Below the pieces are notes generated by a model. That model made no database searches and was not told the origin of the DNA. It worked only from the letters and a program-made list of their open reading frames with translations. From positions 1 through 64,000 of the forward strand of contig NZ_JAOAOQ010000001.1 in NCBI RefSeq assembly GCF_030398385.1: a stretch of 64,000 bases of DNA, written 5' to 3'. Position numbers and translations under genes: made by a program. Numbering within the stretch: position 1 is the stretch's first letter; each line of letters opens with the position of its first letter. Below, in pieces: positions 29,728-38,358 of this stretch. Source of the DNA: Aquibium sp. ELW1220 (lineage in GTDB: Bacteria; Pseudomonadota; Alphaproteobacteria; Rhizobiales; Rhizobiaceae).

Positions 29728-31446
29728 ATGCATCACGACGACCCAAGAAACACCGCAGCCGCCCCGCGCGCCTCGCAGGGCACGCTGACCAACCGCCAGG
29801 GTCACCCGGTCTCCAACAACCAGTCGAGCCGCACCGTGGGCAGCCGCGGCCCGGCGACGCTGGAGAACTACCAGTTCCTGGAAAAGATCAGCCATTTCGA
29901 CCGCGAGCGCATCCCCGAGCGGGTCGTGCATGCGCGCGGCTTCGTCTGCTACGGCGAGTTCGAGGCCACCGGCATGATCGGCGACGAGCCGGCCTCGACC
30001 TACACCCGCGCGAAGCTGTTCCAGGACAAGGGCAAGAAGACGCCGCTGGCGATCCGCTTCTCCACCGTCATCGGCGGGCGGGACTCCTCCGAGACGGCGC
30101 GTGACCCGCGCGGCTTCGCCGTCAAGTTCTACACCGAGGACGGCAACTGGGATCTCGTCGGCAACAACCTCGCCGTCTTCTTCATCCGCGACGCGATCAA
30201 GTTTCCCGACGTCATCCACTCGCTGAAGCCGGATCCGGTAACCTTCCGCCAGGAGCCGAACCGCATCTTCGACTTCATGAGCCAGACGCCGGAGAGCATG
30301 CACATGCTCACCCACCTGTTCTCGCCGCGCGGCATCCCGGCGAGCTACCGCCACATGGAGGGCTTTGGGGTCAACACCTACAAGATGGTCAACGCCGCCG
30401 GCGACACCGTGCTGGTCAAGTATCACTTCCACCCGCGCCAGGGCGTCGCCTCGCTGACCGCCGACGAGGCGGCGAAGGTGCAGGGCCAGGACCTCGGCTC
30501 CGCGTCGAAGGACCTCTTCACCGCGATCGAGGCGGGCGACTACCCGCAGTGGGACATGTACGTCCAGATCATGGAGGACCACGACCATCCCGAACTCGAC
30601 TGGGACCCGCTGGACGACACCAAGATCTGGCCCGAAAAGGACTTTCCGCTGCGCCACGTCGGCACCATGACGCTGAACCGCAACGTCGAGGACTTCTTCA
30701 ACGAGAACGAGCAGATCGCCATGGGCACGGGCGTGCTGGTCGACGGGCTCGACTTCTCCGACGACAAGATGCTGGTCGGCCGCACCTTCTCCTACTCGGA
30801 CACCCAGCGCTATCGCGTCGGGCCGAACTACCTGCAGCTGCCGGTCAACCAGCCGAAGAACGCGGCAGTGGCCACCCACCAGTCCGGCGGCCAGATGTCC
30901 TTCTACCGCGATACCGGCAAGGGCCAGAACCCGCACGTCAACTACGAGCCGTCGCTCCACGACGGCCTGACCGAGGCAGAGCACCAGCCGAACAACCCGC
31001 CCGAGATCACCGGCCGGCTGACGCGGGCCGTGCTTGACCGGCGCAACGACTATGTCCAGGCGCGGGGCCGCTTCTGCACCATGATGGACTGGGAGCGCGA
31101 CGACCTCGTCGCCAACATGGGCACGCTCTTGTCCGACTGCGAGCGCGACGTGCAGGAGCGCATGGTCTGGCACTTCTTCATGGTGCATGACGACTATGGC
31201 CGCCGCGTCGGCGAGCGCCTCGGCATCTCCGCCGAGGATGTCCGGGGTCTGGGCAAGTTGCCCGGCCAGATGCTGACGGGCGAGGACGAGAAGCGCCTCG
31301 CCGACCTCGGCCGCAACGGCGACACGATCGACGACACGGTGTGGGGCCAGTGGACGAGCTCGGTGACGAACCGCAAGGTTGCCGCCGAGGAGGTTCTCGG
31401 CCGAATGGGTAACGGCCGCCCGGAAATGGGACGCGCCGCGGAGTAG
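29728..31446 (+). CDS. Monofunctional heme catalase
   Basis: The 572-residue protein breaks down hydrogen peroxide. The distal histidine is in [15 protein letters not shown] near residue 70, and [21 protein letters not shown] follows. The proximal heme tyrosine lies in the [20 protein letters not shown] motif near residue 360. The body is of the small-subunit clade size with an extra C-terminal tail of about 70 residues. ATG 29728 has AGGGAG about ten bases upstream. An in-frame start at 29545 would overlap the AcnX subunit and is unlikely. It is convergent with the DUF892 gene. Confidence 0.93.
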   Translation: MHHDDPRNTAAAPRASQGTLTNRQGHPVSNNQSSRTVGSRGPATLENYQFLEKISHFDRERIPERVVHARGFVCYGEFEATGMIGDEPASTYTRAKLFQDKGKKTPLAIRFSTVIGGRDSSETARDPRGFAVKFYTEDGNWDLVGNNLAVFFIRDAIKFPDVIHSLKPDPVTFRQEPNRIFDFMSQTPESMHMLTHLFSPRGIPASYRHMEGFGVNTYKMVNAAGDTVLVKYHFHPRQGVASLTADEAAKVQGQDLGSASKDLFTAIEAGDYPQWDMYVQIMEDHDHPELDWDPLDDTKIWPEKDFPLRHVGTMTLNRNVEDFFNENEQIAMGTGVLVDGLDFSDDKMLVGRTFSYSDTQRYRVGPNYLQLPVNQPKNAAVATHQSGGQMSFYRDTGKGQNPHVNYEPSLHDGLTEAEHQPNNPPEITGRLTRAVLDRRNDYVQARGRFCTMMDWERDDLVANMGTLLSDCERDVQERMVWHFFMVHDDYGRRVGERLGISAEDVRGLGKLPGQMLTGEDEKRLADLGRNGDTIDDTVWGQWTSSVTNRKVAAEEVLGRMGNGRPEMGRAAE

Positions 31447-31456
31447 ATCACGGCGG

Positions 31457-31508
31457 CCCGCCCGCCTGCGCCCTCTGCCGCGCAAGGCAGAGGGCGCAGG
31501 CGGGCGGG
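31457..31508. repeat. Perfect 23-bp inverted repeat between convergent genes
   Basis: Arms at 31457-31479 and 31486-31508 are exact complements, with a 6-base GCGCAA loop. It begins 11 bases after the catalase stop and ends 37 bases before the DUF892 stop. The stem is almost all G and C and no T tract follows on either strand, so it is either an atypical bidirectional terminator or a dispersed palindromic element. Confidence 0.8.
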
Positions 31509-31545
31509 AGACGGCGCTGGCCTCCTCAGTCGGCGTCGTCGTCCG

Positions 31546-32067
31546 TCAGACCTTGGCGCTGACGCCAGCGGCGCGCAGGCCAGCATATTGCAGGGTGACG
31601 GCAGGCAGGTTCTCCTCCAGCCAGCAGGCCATCGCGGTCTCCTCGTCGAGGCTCTGCTGCAGCAGCGCTTTCGCCTCTGCGAGGCCGCCGGCTTCGGCCA
31701 GCGTCACCAGCGACGTATAGGCCGCGATCTCGAAATTCTCGAAGGCGAAGTTGGCGAGGCTGTTCTTGATGATCTCGTCGCTGGCCATCGAGTGGCCCAT
31801 CGCCGCCATGGCACCCATGAAGGACTGCGTGGTGTCCTTGAGCGCGGACGGGCTTTCGCCCATGCCCTGCAGGATCGAGTCGAGCCGCCGGATCTGGCCC
31901 TCGGTCTCGGCGATGTGCCGCTGTAGCCGCTCCAGCACCTGCGGGTAGCTCTCGATGCGCGAGGCCTGCGGCTTCATGATCGAAAGCGCCTGGTTTTCCA
32001 TCGCATGCGCGTTGCGTAGTCCCACGATGAAAATGTCGCGGGCCTGACTGGTGAAGTTCGTGTTCAT
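31546..32067 (-). CDS. DUF892 ferritin-like protein (YciE/YciF type)
   Basis: The 173-residue protein is a four-helix ferritin-like protein of the DUF892 group, often stress-induced. It begins TSQARDIFIVGLRNAHAMEN, and Glu/His residues spaced across the helices (HIAETEGQIRRLD, ENFEIAAYTSL, LDEETAMACWLEENL) could form a di-metal site. ATG 32067 is chosen over 32073 because the AAAGGAGA sequence then sits at normal distance. The substrate or function is unknown. Its neighbour is a catalase, suggesting a shared oxidative-stress setting. Confidence 0.87.
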   Translation of the reverse strand: MNTNFTSQARDIFIVGLRNAHAMENQALSIMKPQASRIESYPQVLERLQRHIAETEGQIRRLDSILQGMGESPSALKDTTQSFMGAMAAMGHSMASDEIIKNSLANFAFENFEIAAYTSLVTLAEAGGLAEAKALLQQSLDEETAMACWLEENLPAVTLQYAGLRAAGVSAKV

Positions 32068-32213
32068 GGGCATTCTCCTTTGCTCGCGCCCGAACCGGGA
32101 CCGCAGCGGCTTGTTCCATGGCCGCGGGGCCACGAGGTTCGCAGCCCGGTGAGTCCGCCAATAGTTAGCACTTCGGCGAAGTTTCTTGTTGTGCTCCGCT
32201 GGAGATCATGAAA

Positions 32214-32233
32214 GCTTAGCAAAATGGCTAAGC
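32214..32233. promoter_or_regulatory. Palindromic operator candidate over the ArsR start codon
   Basis: GCTTAGC-AAAATG-GCTAAGC is a perfect 7-bp inverted repeat with a 6-base spacer. The spacer contains the ATG of the ArsR gene. Autorepression by binding here is likely for a small winged-helix dimer. Confidence 0.5.
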
Positions 32234-32565
32234 ATGATCCCGATCTGTCGCTCCTGTTCCACGCTTTGGCGGATGCGACGCGCCGCTCGATCCTTGTCCA
32301 GCTGGCGCGCGGACCCGCCCGGGTGACGGAGCTTGCAGACCCGACCGGGCTGCGCCTGCCCACCGTGATGAGGCACCTCTCGGTTCTGGAGGCGGCGGGC
32401 CTGATCGCCACTTCGAAGGACGGCCGGGTGCGCACCTGCGCGATCAGGCCGGACGCCATGGAGCCGGCGCGGACGTGGATCGAGGAGCAGCGGGCCGTGT
32501 GGGACGCACGGCTCGACCGGCTGGATTCATTCGTGATGGGCATGATGAAGGAACGAGAGAAATGA
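32224..32565 (+). CDS. ArsR-family winged-helix transcriptional regulator
   Basis: The 113-residue protein has the ArsR fold: LSLLFHALADATRRSILVQL (residues 8-27), the recognition region VTELADPTGLRLPTVMRHL and the wing AGLIATSKDGRVRTCAI. It has no metal-binding ELCVCDL motif, and belongs to the group linked to AHSA1 proteins. Its TGA overlaps the ATG of the next gene. The partner pattern suggests control of that gene and itself, with the palindrome at 32214-32233 as operator. The effector is unknown. Confidence 0.9.
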   Translation: MAKHDPDLSLLFHALADATRRSILVQLARGPARVTELADPTGLRLPTVMRHLSVLEAAGLIATSKDGRVRTCAIRPDAMEPARTWIEEQRAVWDARLDRLDSFVMGMMKEREK

Positions 32566-33488
32566 CGTCGAACCCTGCAGCAAGCGGCGCCGTGACGGCG
32601 CGTGACGACGGCACCGGTCGCTTCGCGACGCTGACCTTCGAGCGAGAGGTCGCCGCGCCGGTTTCGGTGCTCTGGCAGGCTTGGACTGCGCCCGCCGCGC
32701 GTACGGTCTGGGCTGCGCCATCGCCCTCGGTGACCGTGGAGTTTCTGGAGGCCGATACACGGGTCGGCGGTCGCGAGGTGTCGCTCTGCAAGGTGGCCGG
32801 CGAGCCGGACGTGCGCTGCGAAGGCGGCTGGCTGGTGTTGCAGCCGGATGTGTGTAGCGTCAACGACGAGGTGATCTCGTCTGAAGGCGTCACGCAGTCG
32901 GCGGCCCTGGTTACTGCGGATTTTTCGGATTTCGGCGCGCGCAGCGGGCTGGTCGTGACGGTGCAACTGTCCTCGCTCGCCGCGAACATGGAACAGGGCT
33001 ACCGGCAGGGCTTCGCAGCCGGACTGGACAATCTCGCCGGCGTTGCCGAACGGACCATGGTGCTGCAGCGGGTAATTCGGGCGCCGCGGGCCGTAGTCTG
33101 GAGCGCATGGATGAACCCCGAGACACTGCCGCAATGGTGGGGCCCGGATGGCTTCTCCTGTCGCACCAGCAGGATTGACCTGCGGGCGGGCGGCGAATGG
33201 GTCTTCGACATGATCGGGCCAGACGGCACGGTCTATCCGAACCATCACCTGTATGGCGAGGTCCGGACGCAGGAACGGCTCGGCTATACGCTTCTCTGGG
33301 GCGAGAACGGACCCAGGCACGCCGATGCATGGGCCTCGTTCGAGGACCAGGACGGATTCACCAAGGTGACGCTCGGCATGGTCTTCACCAGCGCGGCCGA
33401 GTTCCAGACGGCAAGGGGCTTCGGAGCGATCGAGCTGGGTCTGCAGACGCTGGGAAAGCTGGACGGATTCGTCGCCGCGCGCGGGTAG
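32562..33488 (+). CDS. Tandem SRPBCC (AHSA1-like) domain protein
   Basis: The 308-residue protein contains two START-like AHSA1 domains in one chain. The first (about residues 18-150) begins RFATLTFEREVAAPVSVLWQ. The second (about 160-305) begins MVLQRVIRAPRAVVWSAWMN, has the WWGPDGFSCRTSRIDLRAGG motif and is the better match. The first domain has lost much of the usual motif (ARTVWAAPSP in place of WWGP). Such proteins bind small hydrophobic ligands and are often cotranscribed with ArsR regulators, as here with a 4-base overlap. Ligand and enzymatic activity are unknown. Confidence 0.85.
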   Translation: MTSNPAASGAVTARDDGTGRFATLTFEREVAAPVSVLWQAWTAPAARTVWAAPSPSVTVEFLEADTRVGGREVSLCKVAGEPDVRCEGGWLVLQPDVCSVNDEVISSEGVTQSAALVTADFSDFGARSGLVVTVQLSSLAANMEQGYRQGFAAGLDNLAGVAERTMVLQRVIRAPRAVVWSAWMNPETLPQWWGPDGFSCRTSRIDLRAGGEWVFDMIGPDGTVYPNHHLYGEVRTQERLGYTLLWGENGPRHADAWASFEDQDGFTKVTLGMVFTSAAEFQTARGFGAIELGLQTLGKLDGFVAARG

Positions 33489-33638
33489 GCCTTTCGATCT
33501 GGATTCCGCGCGGGCGCTTCGACGTCGACGGGAGGGTGGAACGGCAGAGCGTGGGGCGGGAAAGGCGAGAACCCGGCCCTGCAGGTTGCTTTGCCGGCCC
33601 TATGGCAATAGGCAGGGGGCTGACAAGGAGACAGAGAG

Positions 33639-33791
33639 ATGCCGAGACCGCCCAACTACAATCACGAGCGCATGGAGCGCGATCGCGCCAAGGCGGCCAA
33701 GAAGGCCGAAAAGCTGGCCGCGAAGGCCGCTGCCCGCGAACGCGGCGCAGACAAGGCCGAGGCCGAGGCGAAGGCCCAGACCGACGAATAG
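33639..33791 (+). CDS. Small basic Lys/Ala-rich hypothetical protein
   Basis: A 50-residue open frame begins MPRPPNYNHERMERDRAKAA and continues as an Ala/Lys/Arg/Glu-rich helix with AKKAEKLAAKAAARE. An AAGGAG sequence lies nine bases upstream of ATG 33639, a good ribosome-binding site. Similar small proteins with the PPNYNHERMER start are, as far as I recall, common hypothetical genes in Rhizobiales. It is probably one long charged helix. Its role is unknown. Confidence 0.6.
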   Translation: MPRPPNYNHERMERDRAKAAKKAEKLAAKAAARERGADKAEAEAKAQTDE

Positions 33792-33802
33792 GAAATGCGT
33801 CG

Positions 33803-33823
33803 CGAAACCGGGCACCGGTTTCG
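33803..33823. repeat. Inverted repeat CGAAACCGG-GCA-CCGGTTTCG
   Basis: A perfect 9-bp inverted repeat with a 3-base loop begins 12 bases after the small-protein stop. Similar elements around CGAAACCGG are dispersed in rhizobial intergenic DNA, from memory. It may end transcription of the small gene. The rest of the gap to 33979 shows a GGGGACTGTCCCC palindrome near 33958-33970. Confidence 0.55.
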
Positions 33824-33979
33824 GGACACAGCGATGCCGCGACCTCGCAGATGCGAGCGTCGTGGAGCGCGCGCAGCGCGGTTGGCGGGTTCCAGGCGCG
33901 ATTTGCCCAACTCCCCGAGCCAAAGCCCGGAGACGGAGCTGCCTTTTCGCGGACGAACGGGGACTGTCCCCGACTTTCG

Positions 33980-34240
33980 TCAGCCCGTCGCCTTCTGGTC
34001 GGTGAAGACGCCTGCCTCGCGGGCTGCCGCGACGAAGGCACGGCGCCCGACGATCGGCGGCTTGTCCCCGCTCTGGACGTCCGAGCAGGCCTGCAGCGCG
34101 GCGCGGTGCTTTTCCGTGCGCTTTCCGGGCCAGCGGTTTAGGAGGAAGTCGGAGGTGTCGCGGGCGGTGCGCAGGGTCAGCAATGTGCCGGCCGCATCGG
34201 CTTTGACGGTGATTGGCGTGTCGAACTGATCTTTTTCCAT
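33980..34240 (-). CDS. DUF982 family protein
   Basis: The 86-residue protein fits DUF982, a small family frequent in rhizobia and often present in many copies. The pattern is an N-terminal FDTPITVKADAAGTLLTLRT strand region, DFLLNRWPGKRTEKHRAALQ in the middle, and the RAFVAAAREAGVF end. The conserved Trp-Pro and the terminal Ala-Gly motif support the call. Function is unknown. ATG is at 34240. The gap to 34479 shows no further gene. Confidence 0.75.
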   Translation of the reverse strand: MEKDQFDTPITVKADAAGTLLTLRTARDTSDFLLNRWPGKRTEKHRAALQACSDVQSGDKPPIVGRRAFVAAAREAGVFTDQKATG

Positions 34241-34479
34241 TGCCGCTCATACGGCAACCGCAGAGCGGAAGCGAGACAATCCTGACGTTCAGGGCGATGC
34301 CGATGTCGTGACCTGCGATGCCGGGAGATGGTCCGCGACGCGGGAGGCGGTAAAACCGCTGGACGGTTCACCAGGAGAGCGCTCTCCAGAGTACCGCCCG
34401 GGGCAAGGCAGCGAAGTCGTAGAAGCCTTCGGCGGTAAGCGGGAAAAGGCAGCGGGCGAAGGGGAACTGTTCCCGGTTC

Positions 34480-34764
34480 CTAGGCCGCCAGCAGCCGGCG
34501 AATCTCTTCCTCGAAATCGAAGCAGAGCTGTCGTGCCTCGTCGTCCGGCAGCCAGCGCACCATCTGCGGCACGATCTTGCGGAAGAGCCGCAGATCGTCG
34601 TCGTCCCAGGGTACGGTCTCGGCCGCGCGCGCCTCCGCGATCAGCCGAAGCACGCGCGCCCGCACCCGGTCGGGATCGCCGTGGTAATAGACCGTCGGCG
34701 CATCCTCGTCGAAGCGTTCGGGCTCGTCGGTGCCGAAAAGGTCGAGCTGGTTGCGGCTGGGCAT
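34480..34764 (-). CDS. Small acidic hypothetical protein
   Basis: This 94-residue protein begins MPSRNQLDLFGTDEPERFDE and has many Asp and Glu residues, with a helical second half (VLRLIAEARAAETVPWDDDD, then FRKIVPQMVRWLPDDEARQL). I do not recognise a characterised family, though it looks like a conserved rhizobial hypothetical. ATG 34764 is preferred over an upstream in-frame start at 34818. It lies on the same strand 97 bases downstream of the restriction-modification gene, so cotranscription is possible. Confidence 0.6.
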   Translation of the reverse strand: MPSRNQLDLFGTDEPERFDEDAPTVYYHGDPDRVRARVLRLIAEARAAETVPWDDDDLRLFRKIVPQMVRWLPDDEARQLCFDFEEEIRRLLAA

Positions 34765-34861
34765 CTGCAGTCCAATGCGAATCGTATCCGAACTATGCCG
34801 CAAGCAATGCGGCCGCACGACCGCCCAACCCCACTTATCCCCGCTATCCTGACGCGACCTG

Positions 34862-37800
34862 TCAGTTGTCGCCGTCCCCGAGCGCCGCCTTCAGGCGCTC
34901 CGCCCTGATCAGTTCGGCGCTCAGAATGCGCTGCATGAGATCGGCCTGCGCCGGCTCGAGCGCGACGACGCGGCCGAGCACGTTGAGCAGGTCGATCAGG
35001 TCGGAGGTGTATTCGGCGAGCCAGTGGTCTGGCTGGATCGAATCGAGCGGCGACGGCGGACGCTTGTCGCCGATCTGCGGGCGGGTGCGGTCACGCCGGC
35101 GATAGCTGAACCAGTGCCAGACCACCTGCTTGCCGGAGACCTCGTAGGCCCAGACTTTAGGGGAAACATTGTCGACGAACCCCGTGCCGACATGCAGCCG
35201 CCGTTTCACCGGGTCGTATTCCATCGTGTCCGGCAGCGGCTCCGGTGCGCCGGGAATGCCGCCGCCCTCCGGAATGGCCGGGCGCTCTCCCGCTGGCATG
35301 CGCGGCGGCGCCTTCGGCCGGCCGGCGGCGGGGTCGGCGAAACGCTCGCCATAGGTGTGCAGCCAGATCACTTCGGCGCCGAGGGCGGCGGCATCGGCGA
35401 ACAGCGCTGGGTCGGCGGTGAGCGGCACAAACAGGCCCGGCTGGACGAGGTCGGGCTGAAACCGCGCGGTGAAGGCCGGATGCGCCATCACCGCCGCCAG
35501 ATAGGCCATCACGTCCTCGGCGGAGACGGGATGGCCGTAGACCTCGGCCAGCAGGCCGAGCAGTTTCGGCGGGATGTTCGGGGTTCTGGCGGCGGCGTCA
35601 CGCCAGAGGGGATAAACGCGGCCGCCGAAGGAGCCTTTGTAGTGATGAAGGTCCGCCAGCAAGCCCGAGAAGGTAATGGCAGGACCGGAGTTCGGAGAAT
35701 GGGCGTCCAACCCTGTCAGAAAAATCTGTTTCGGCGAATAAGCGTTCCATAGGCTTGGGTTCGGCCGGTTGATCAGTCGCGCATCGGGAATGATCCACTG
35801 TCGATCGAATGACCGAAAACCGTAACGGGTGGGCGTCACCACAGACGCCGTGTCATCCTTCACCGCGACCGATCTCTGCTCATGTCCTACGATTCCGGTG
35901 TGCGCCTTTTTCGATACGGTCTTGTCACCACCCTCGTGCGGATGAAACAGCGTCTCCTGCCTTGAAGCATCTTTCTCGGCAATCAGTGTCGCCCAACGGT
36001 CCTCCAGCGATTGCTGGTCCGGCGCGATGATCCAGGTTCGCCCCGGCATCACGCCCGATCCGTCATAGTCGAAGAAGGATTTCAGCGGCGGGAAGGTCGC
36101 CCAGTCGCCGCTCGCAGCGGGAAAGAAGGGTGCGCGCCAGCCGGTCGGGCAGTCCCGCCAGCCCCGCTCGTCGAGCGACAGCGTTTCCAGAGCGGCGAAT
36201 TTTTCTTCGCGCCGCCCCTTCGGGAGAGCCTTATAGCGGATGTGCGCCGGCACGCCGCGGTCCTTGACGAGCGGCTTCGCCGCCAGCACGATGCACACCG
36301 GCTGCTGCACGCCCTGGAAGATTCGCGTCCTGACCTCCGGTTGGTGTCCTTCCGGCGAGCAGTCGACGACCCAGATGTCGGAACAGGTTCGGCGCAAATC
36401 GTCGCGCATCTTCTGGAAGCCGGGGCCGTTGAGGAAGCCAGCGACGGTGATGAAGCAGACGATGCCCTCCTCGTCGCGGTCCGGCCGGCCAGTCGAGGCA
36501 TGGTTGCCCGTGCCGAACACCTTCCACGCCGCCCAGCGCCAGAAGTAGACGTAGAGGTTCTTGAGGTGCTTGGTATGCGCGCCGACCTTCCATTCGGGTG
36601 GCGGCGCCCACCAATCCATCGGTGCGGTGCGCCCCTTGCTGCCCTGCTCGATCCAGGCACCCATGCCGCGCGCCTTTTCCTTGTAGGGCGGGTTGCCGAG
36701 CACTACGGTGATGTCGCGCTGCTGCTTGATCCGGTTGGCGTCGCGGCGCGACTGGGCGATCGGGCCGCTCTGCACCAGCGTGTCCTCCTCGACGAAGGGA
36801 TTGCCGAGCGTGTCGGTGATGAAGAACTGCAGGTCCGGCAGCGCCGGCCAGGTCGCGGCGCTCGGCGCGGCCAGCGCCTGCAACTCCGCGATGAGGCGAA
36901 GCTGGGCAACGGCGAACGGGCCGAACTGCAGCTCGAAGCCGATCAGCCGCTTCATTGCCGCCTCGATCGCGCCGCGCACCGCGCCCGGCCCCTGGTCCGC
37001 CTCGACCGTGGCGGCGATGCGGCGCATCACGCCGAGCAGGAAGGTGCCTGTGCCCATCGCCGGGTCGGCCAGGGTCACGTCACCCGAGGCCAGCCCCGCA
37101 GGGCGCGAGAACAGCGGTCCCCGCAGCGTCTCGTCCACCATCCGCGTCATCGCGGAAACCACTTCGGGCGGCGTGTAGTAGGAGCCGGTCAGCTTGCGCA
37201 GATCGTTGTCGTAGACCTCGAGGAAATCCTCGTAGAAATAAAGCCAGGCCTCGGGCTTGTCCTTGCTGATGGTGTGCCAGTTCACCACGTCGAGCACGCG
37301 CGTCAGCGTCGAAAGCGAGGTTTCCAGCGCCTTGTGGTTGGCCGGATCGTCGGTGAGCAGCCCGAGCGCGGTGCCGATCAGCGAACTCGGCCCGCGCAGC
37401 TGGTAGGCCGCCTGATGGATGCCGCCGGCGAGCGGGATGTCGAGGGCGCGCGCGACGAGCAGGCCGAAGGTGACGGCCTGCGCGTAGCCGTCGGCGAAGC
37501 GGTCGTCGTTCGCCTCGGGGAAGAGCTGCCGGCGCCAGTCGCTCGCCAATGCCGTCAAGCCGGGACTCTTGCGCTCCAGCTGTTCCAGCACCTCGTCGCG
37601 CAGCAGCCGGCACAGACGCGCCGCGACGCGGGCGAGCTGTTTCGCGTTGGCCGGCGAGATCGGCTTCCACGTCAGGAAATCCGAGATGAGCGGCTGCAGG
37701 GCGTCCGGCGCCGTCAGCCGGGCACCCGACGTGGCGACGTCGCCTTCCAGCGCCACCACCTTGCCCACCAGTTCGCCGTCGCGCCACAGGCTGAAAGCGC

Positions 37801-38167
37801 CGCCGTCGGTGTAGAGCAGGTTGGGCAGCGATCTGAGTTTCTGCCACTGCTCTCGGTCGTGCGGATCTGCGAAGCGACGCGGATCGGCGCCCTTGCCGGG
37901 CGCCTTGACTTCGATGAAGCCGACGAGGGCATCGTCCACCGTCACCGCAAAGTCGGGTCGCGTGCGGATGTCTGAGATGTTCGTCTCGCCGACGAGGGAA
38001 ACCTTGCCATAGACCGATCCGCCGACCGCGGAAACGTCGCGAACGAGGGTATCGAGGGGACCGCGAAGCTGGTCCTCGGGCTGGCCCGCAATGGCGGGAT
38101 TGGAGAGCTTGGGCTTCAGCGCTGCGCCATAGGCCGACACCGCATCCTTCACCGTCTTCGCAGCCAC
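34862..38167 (-). CDS. Single-chain restriction-modification enzyme: PD-(D/E)XK nuclease plus N6-adenine methylase
   Basis: The 1101-residue protein combines nuclease and methylase. Near the N-terminus RPDFAVTVDD (residues 70-79) and GFIEVKAP (83-90) form a PD-(D/E)XK nuclease site. A helical region follows, then the methylase with motif I DPAMGTGTFLLGV near residue 370 and motif IV LGNPPYKEKA near residue 495. The last 500 residues should hold the target-recognition domain. No helicase motifs are visible, so it is closer to type IIG enzymes than to classical type ISP, although databases often call such proteins ISP. It stands alone, without a specificity subunit. It should methylate adenine in a short asymmetric site and cut nearby. 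Confidence 0.85.
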   Translation of the reverse strand: MAAKTVKDAVSAYGAALKPKLSNPAIAGQPEDQLRGPLDTLVRDVSAVGGSVYGKVSLVGETNISDIRTRPDFAVTVDDALVGFIEVKAPGKGADPRRFADPHDREQWQKLRSLPNLLYTDGGAFSLWRDGELVGKVVALEGDVATSGARLTAPDALQPLISDFLTWKPISPANAKQLARVAARLCRLLRDEVLEQLERKSPGLTALASDWRRQLFPEANDDRFADGYAQAVTFGLLVARALDIPLAGGIHQAAYQLRGPSSLIGTALGLLTDDPANHKALETSLSTLTRVLDVVNWHTISKDKPEAWLYFYEDFLEVYDNDLRKLTGSYYTPPEVVSAMTRMVDETLRGPLFSRPAGLASGDVTLADPAMGTGTFLLGVMRRIAATVEADQGPGAVRGAIEAAMKRLIGFELQFGPFAVAQLRLIAELQALAAPSAATWPALPDLQFFITDTLGNPFVEEDTLVQSGPIAQSRRDANRIKQQRDITVVLGNPPYKEKARGMGAWIEQGSKGRTAPMDWWAPPPEWKVGAHTKHLKNLYVYFWRWAAWKVFGTGNHASTGRPDRDEEGIVCFITVAGFLNGPGFQKMRDDLRRTCSDIWVVDCSPEGHQPEVRTRIFQGVQQPVCIVLAAKPLVKDRGVPAHIRYKALPKGRREEKFAALETLSLDERGWRDCPTGWRAPFFPAASGDWATFPPLKSFFDYDGSGVMPGRTWIIAPDQQSLEDRWATLIAEKDASRQETLFHPHEGGDKTVSKKAHTGIVGHEQRSVAVKDDTASVVTPTRYGFRSFDRQWIIPDARLINRPNPSLWNAYSPKQIFLTGLDAHSPNSGPAITFSGLLADLHHYKGSFGGRVYPLWRDAAARTPNIPPKLLGLLAEVYGHPVSAEDVMAYLAAVMAHPAFTARFQPDLVQPGLFVPLTADPALFADAAALGAEVIWLHTYGERFADPAAGRPKAPPRMPAGERPAIPEGGGIPGAPEPLPDTMEYDPVKRRLHVGTGFVDNVSPKVWAYEVSGKQVVWHWFSYRRRDRTRPQIGDKRPPSPLDSIQPDHWLAEYTSDLIDLLNVLGRVVALEPAQADLMQRILSAELIRAERLKAALGDGDN

Positions 38168-38358
38168 GTGTCCCCCTCTGCCGACCGGTCACCTCGAAGC
38201 GGATGAAGCAACCCGGACTTGCAACCTCGGAACCACTCTATTCGGCGGCTGCAAATTTTGCAGGTGCTTTCTTGCTTTTCCACTCACCCGGGTGACCCCA
38301 TCCATCTCGGGCTTTGTCCCGCCCCCATTGCCGACGAGTAAGGGACGTGAGCCCCCGC

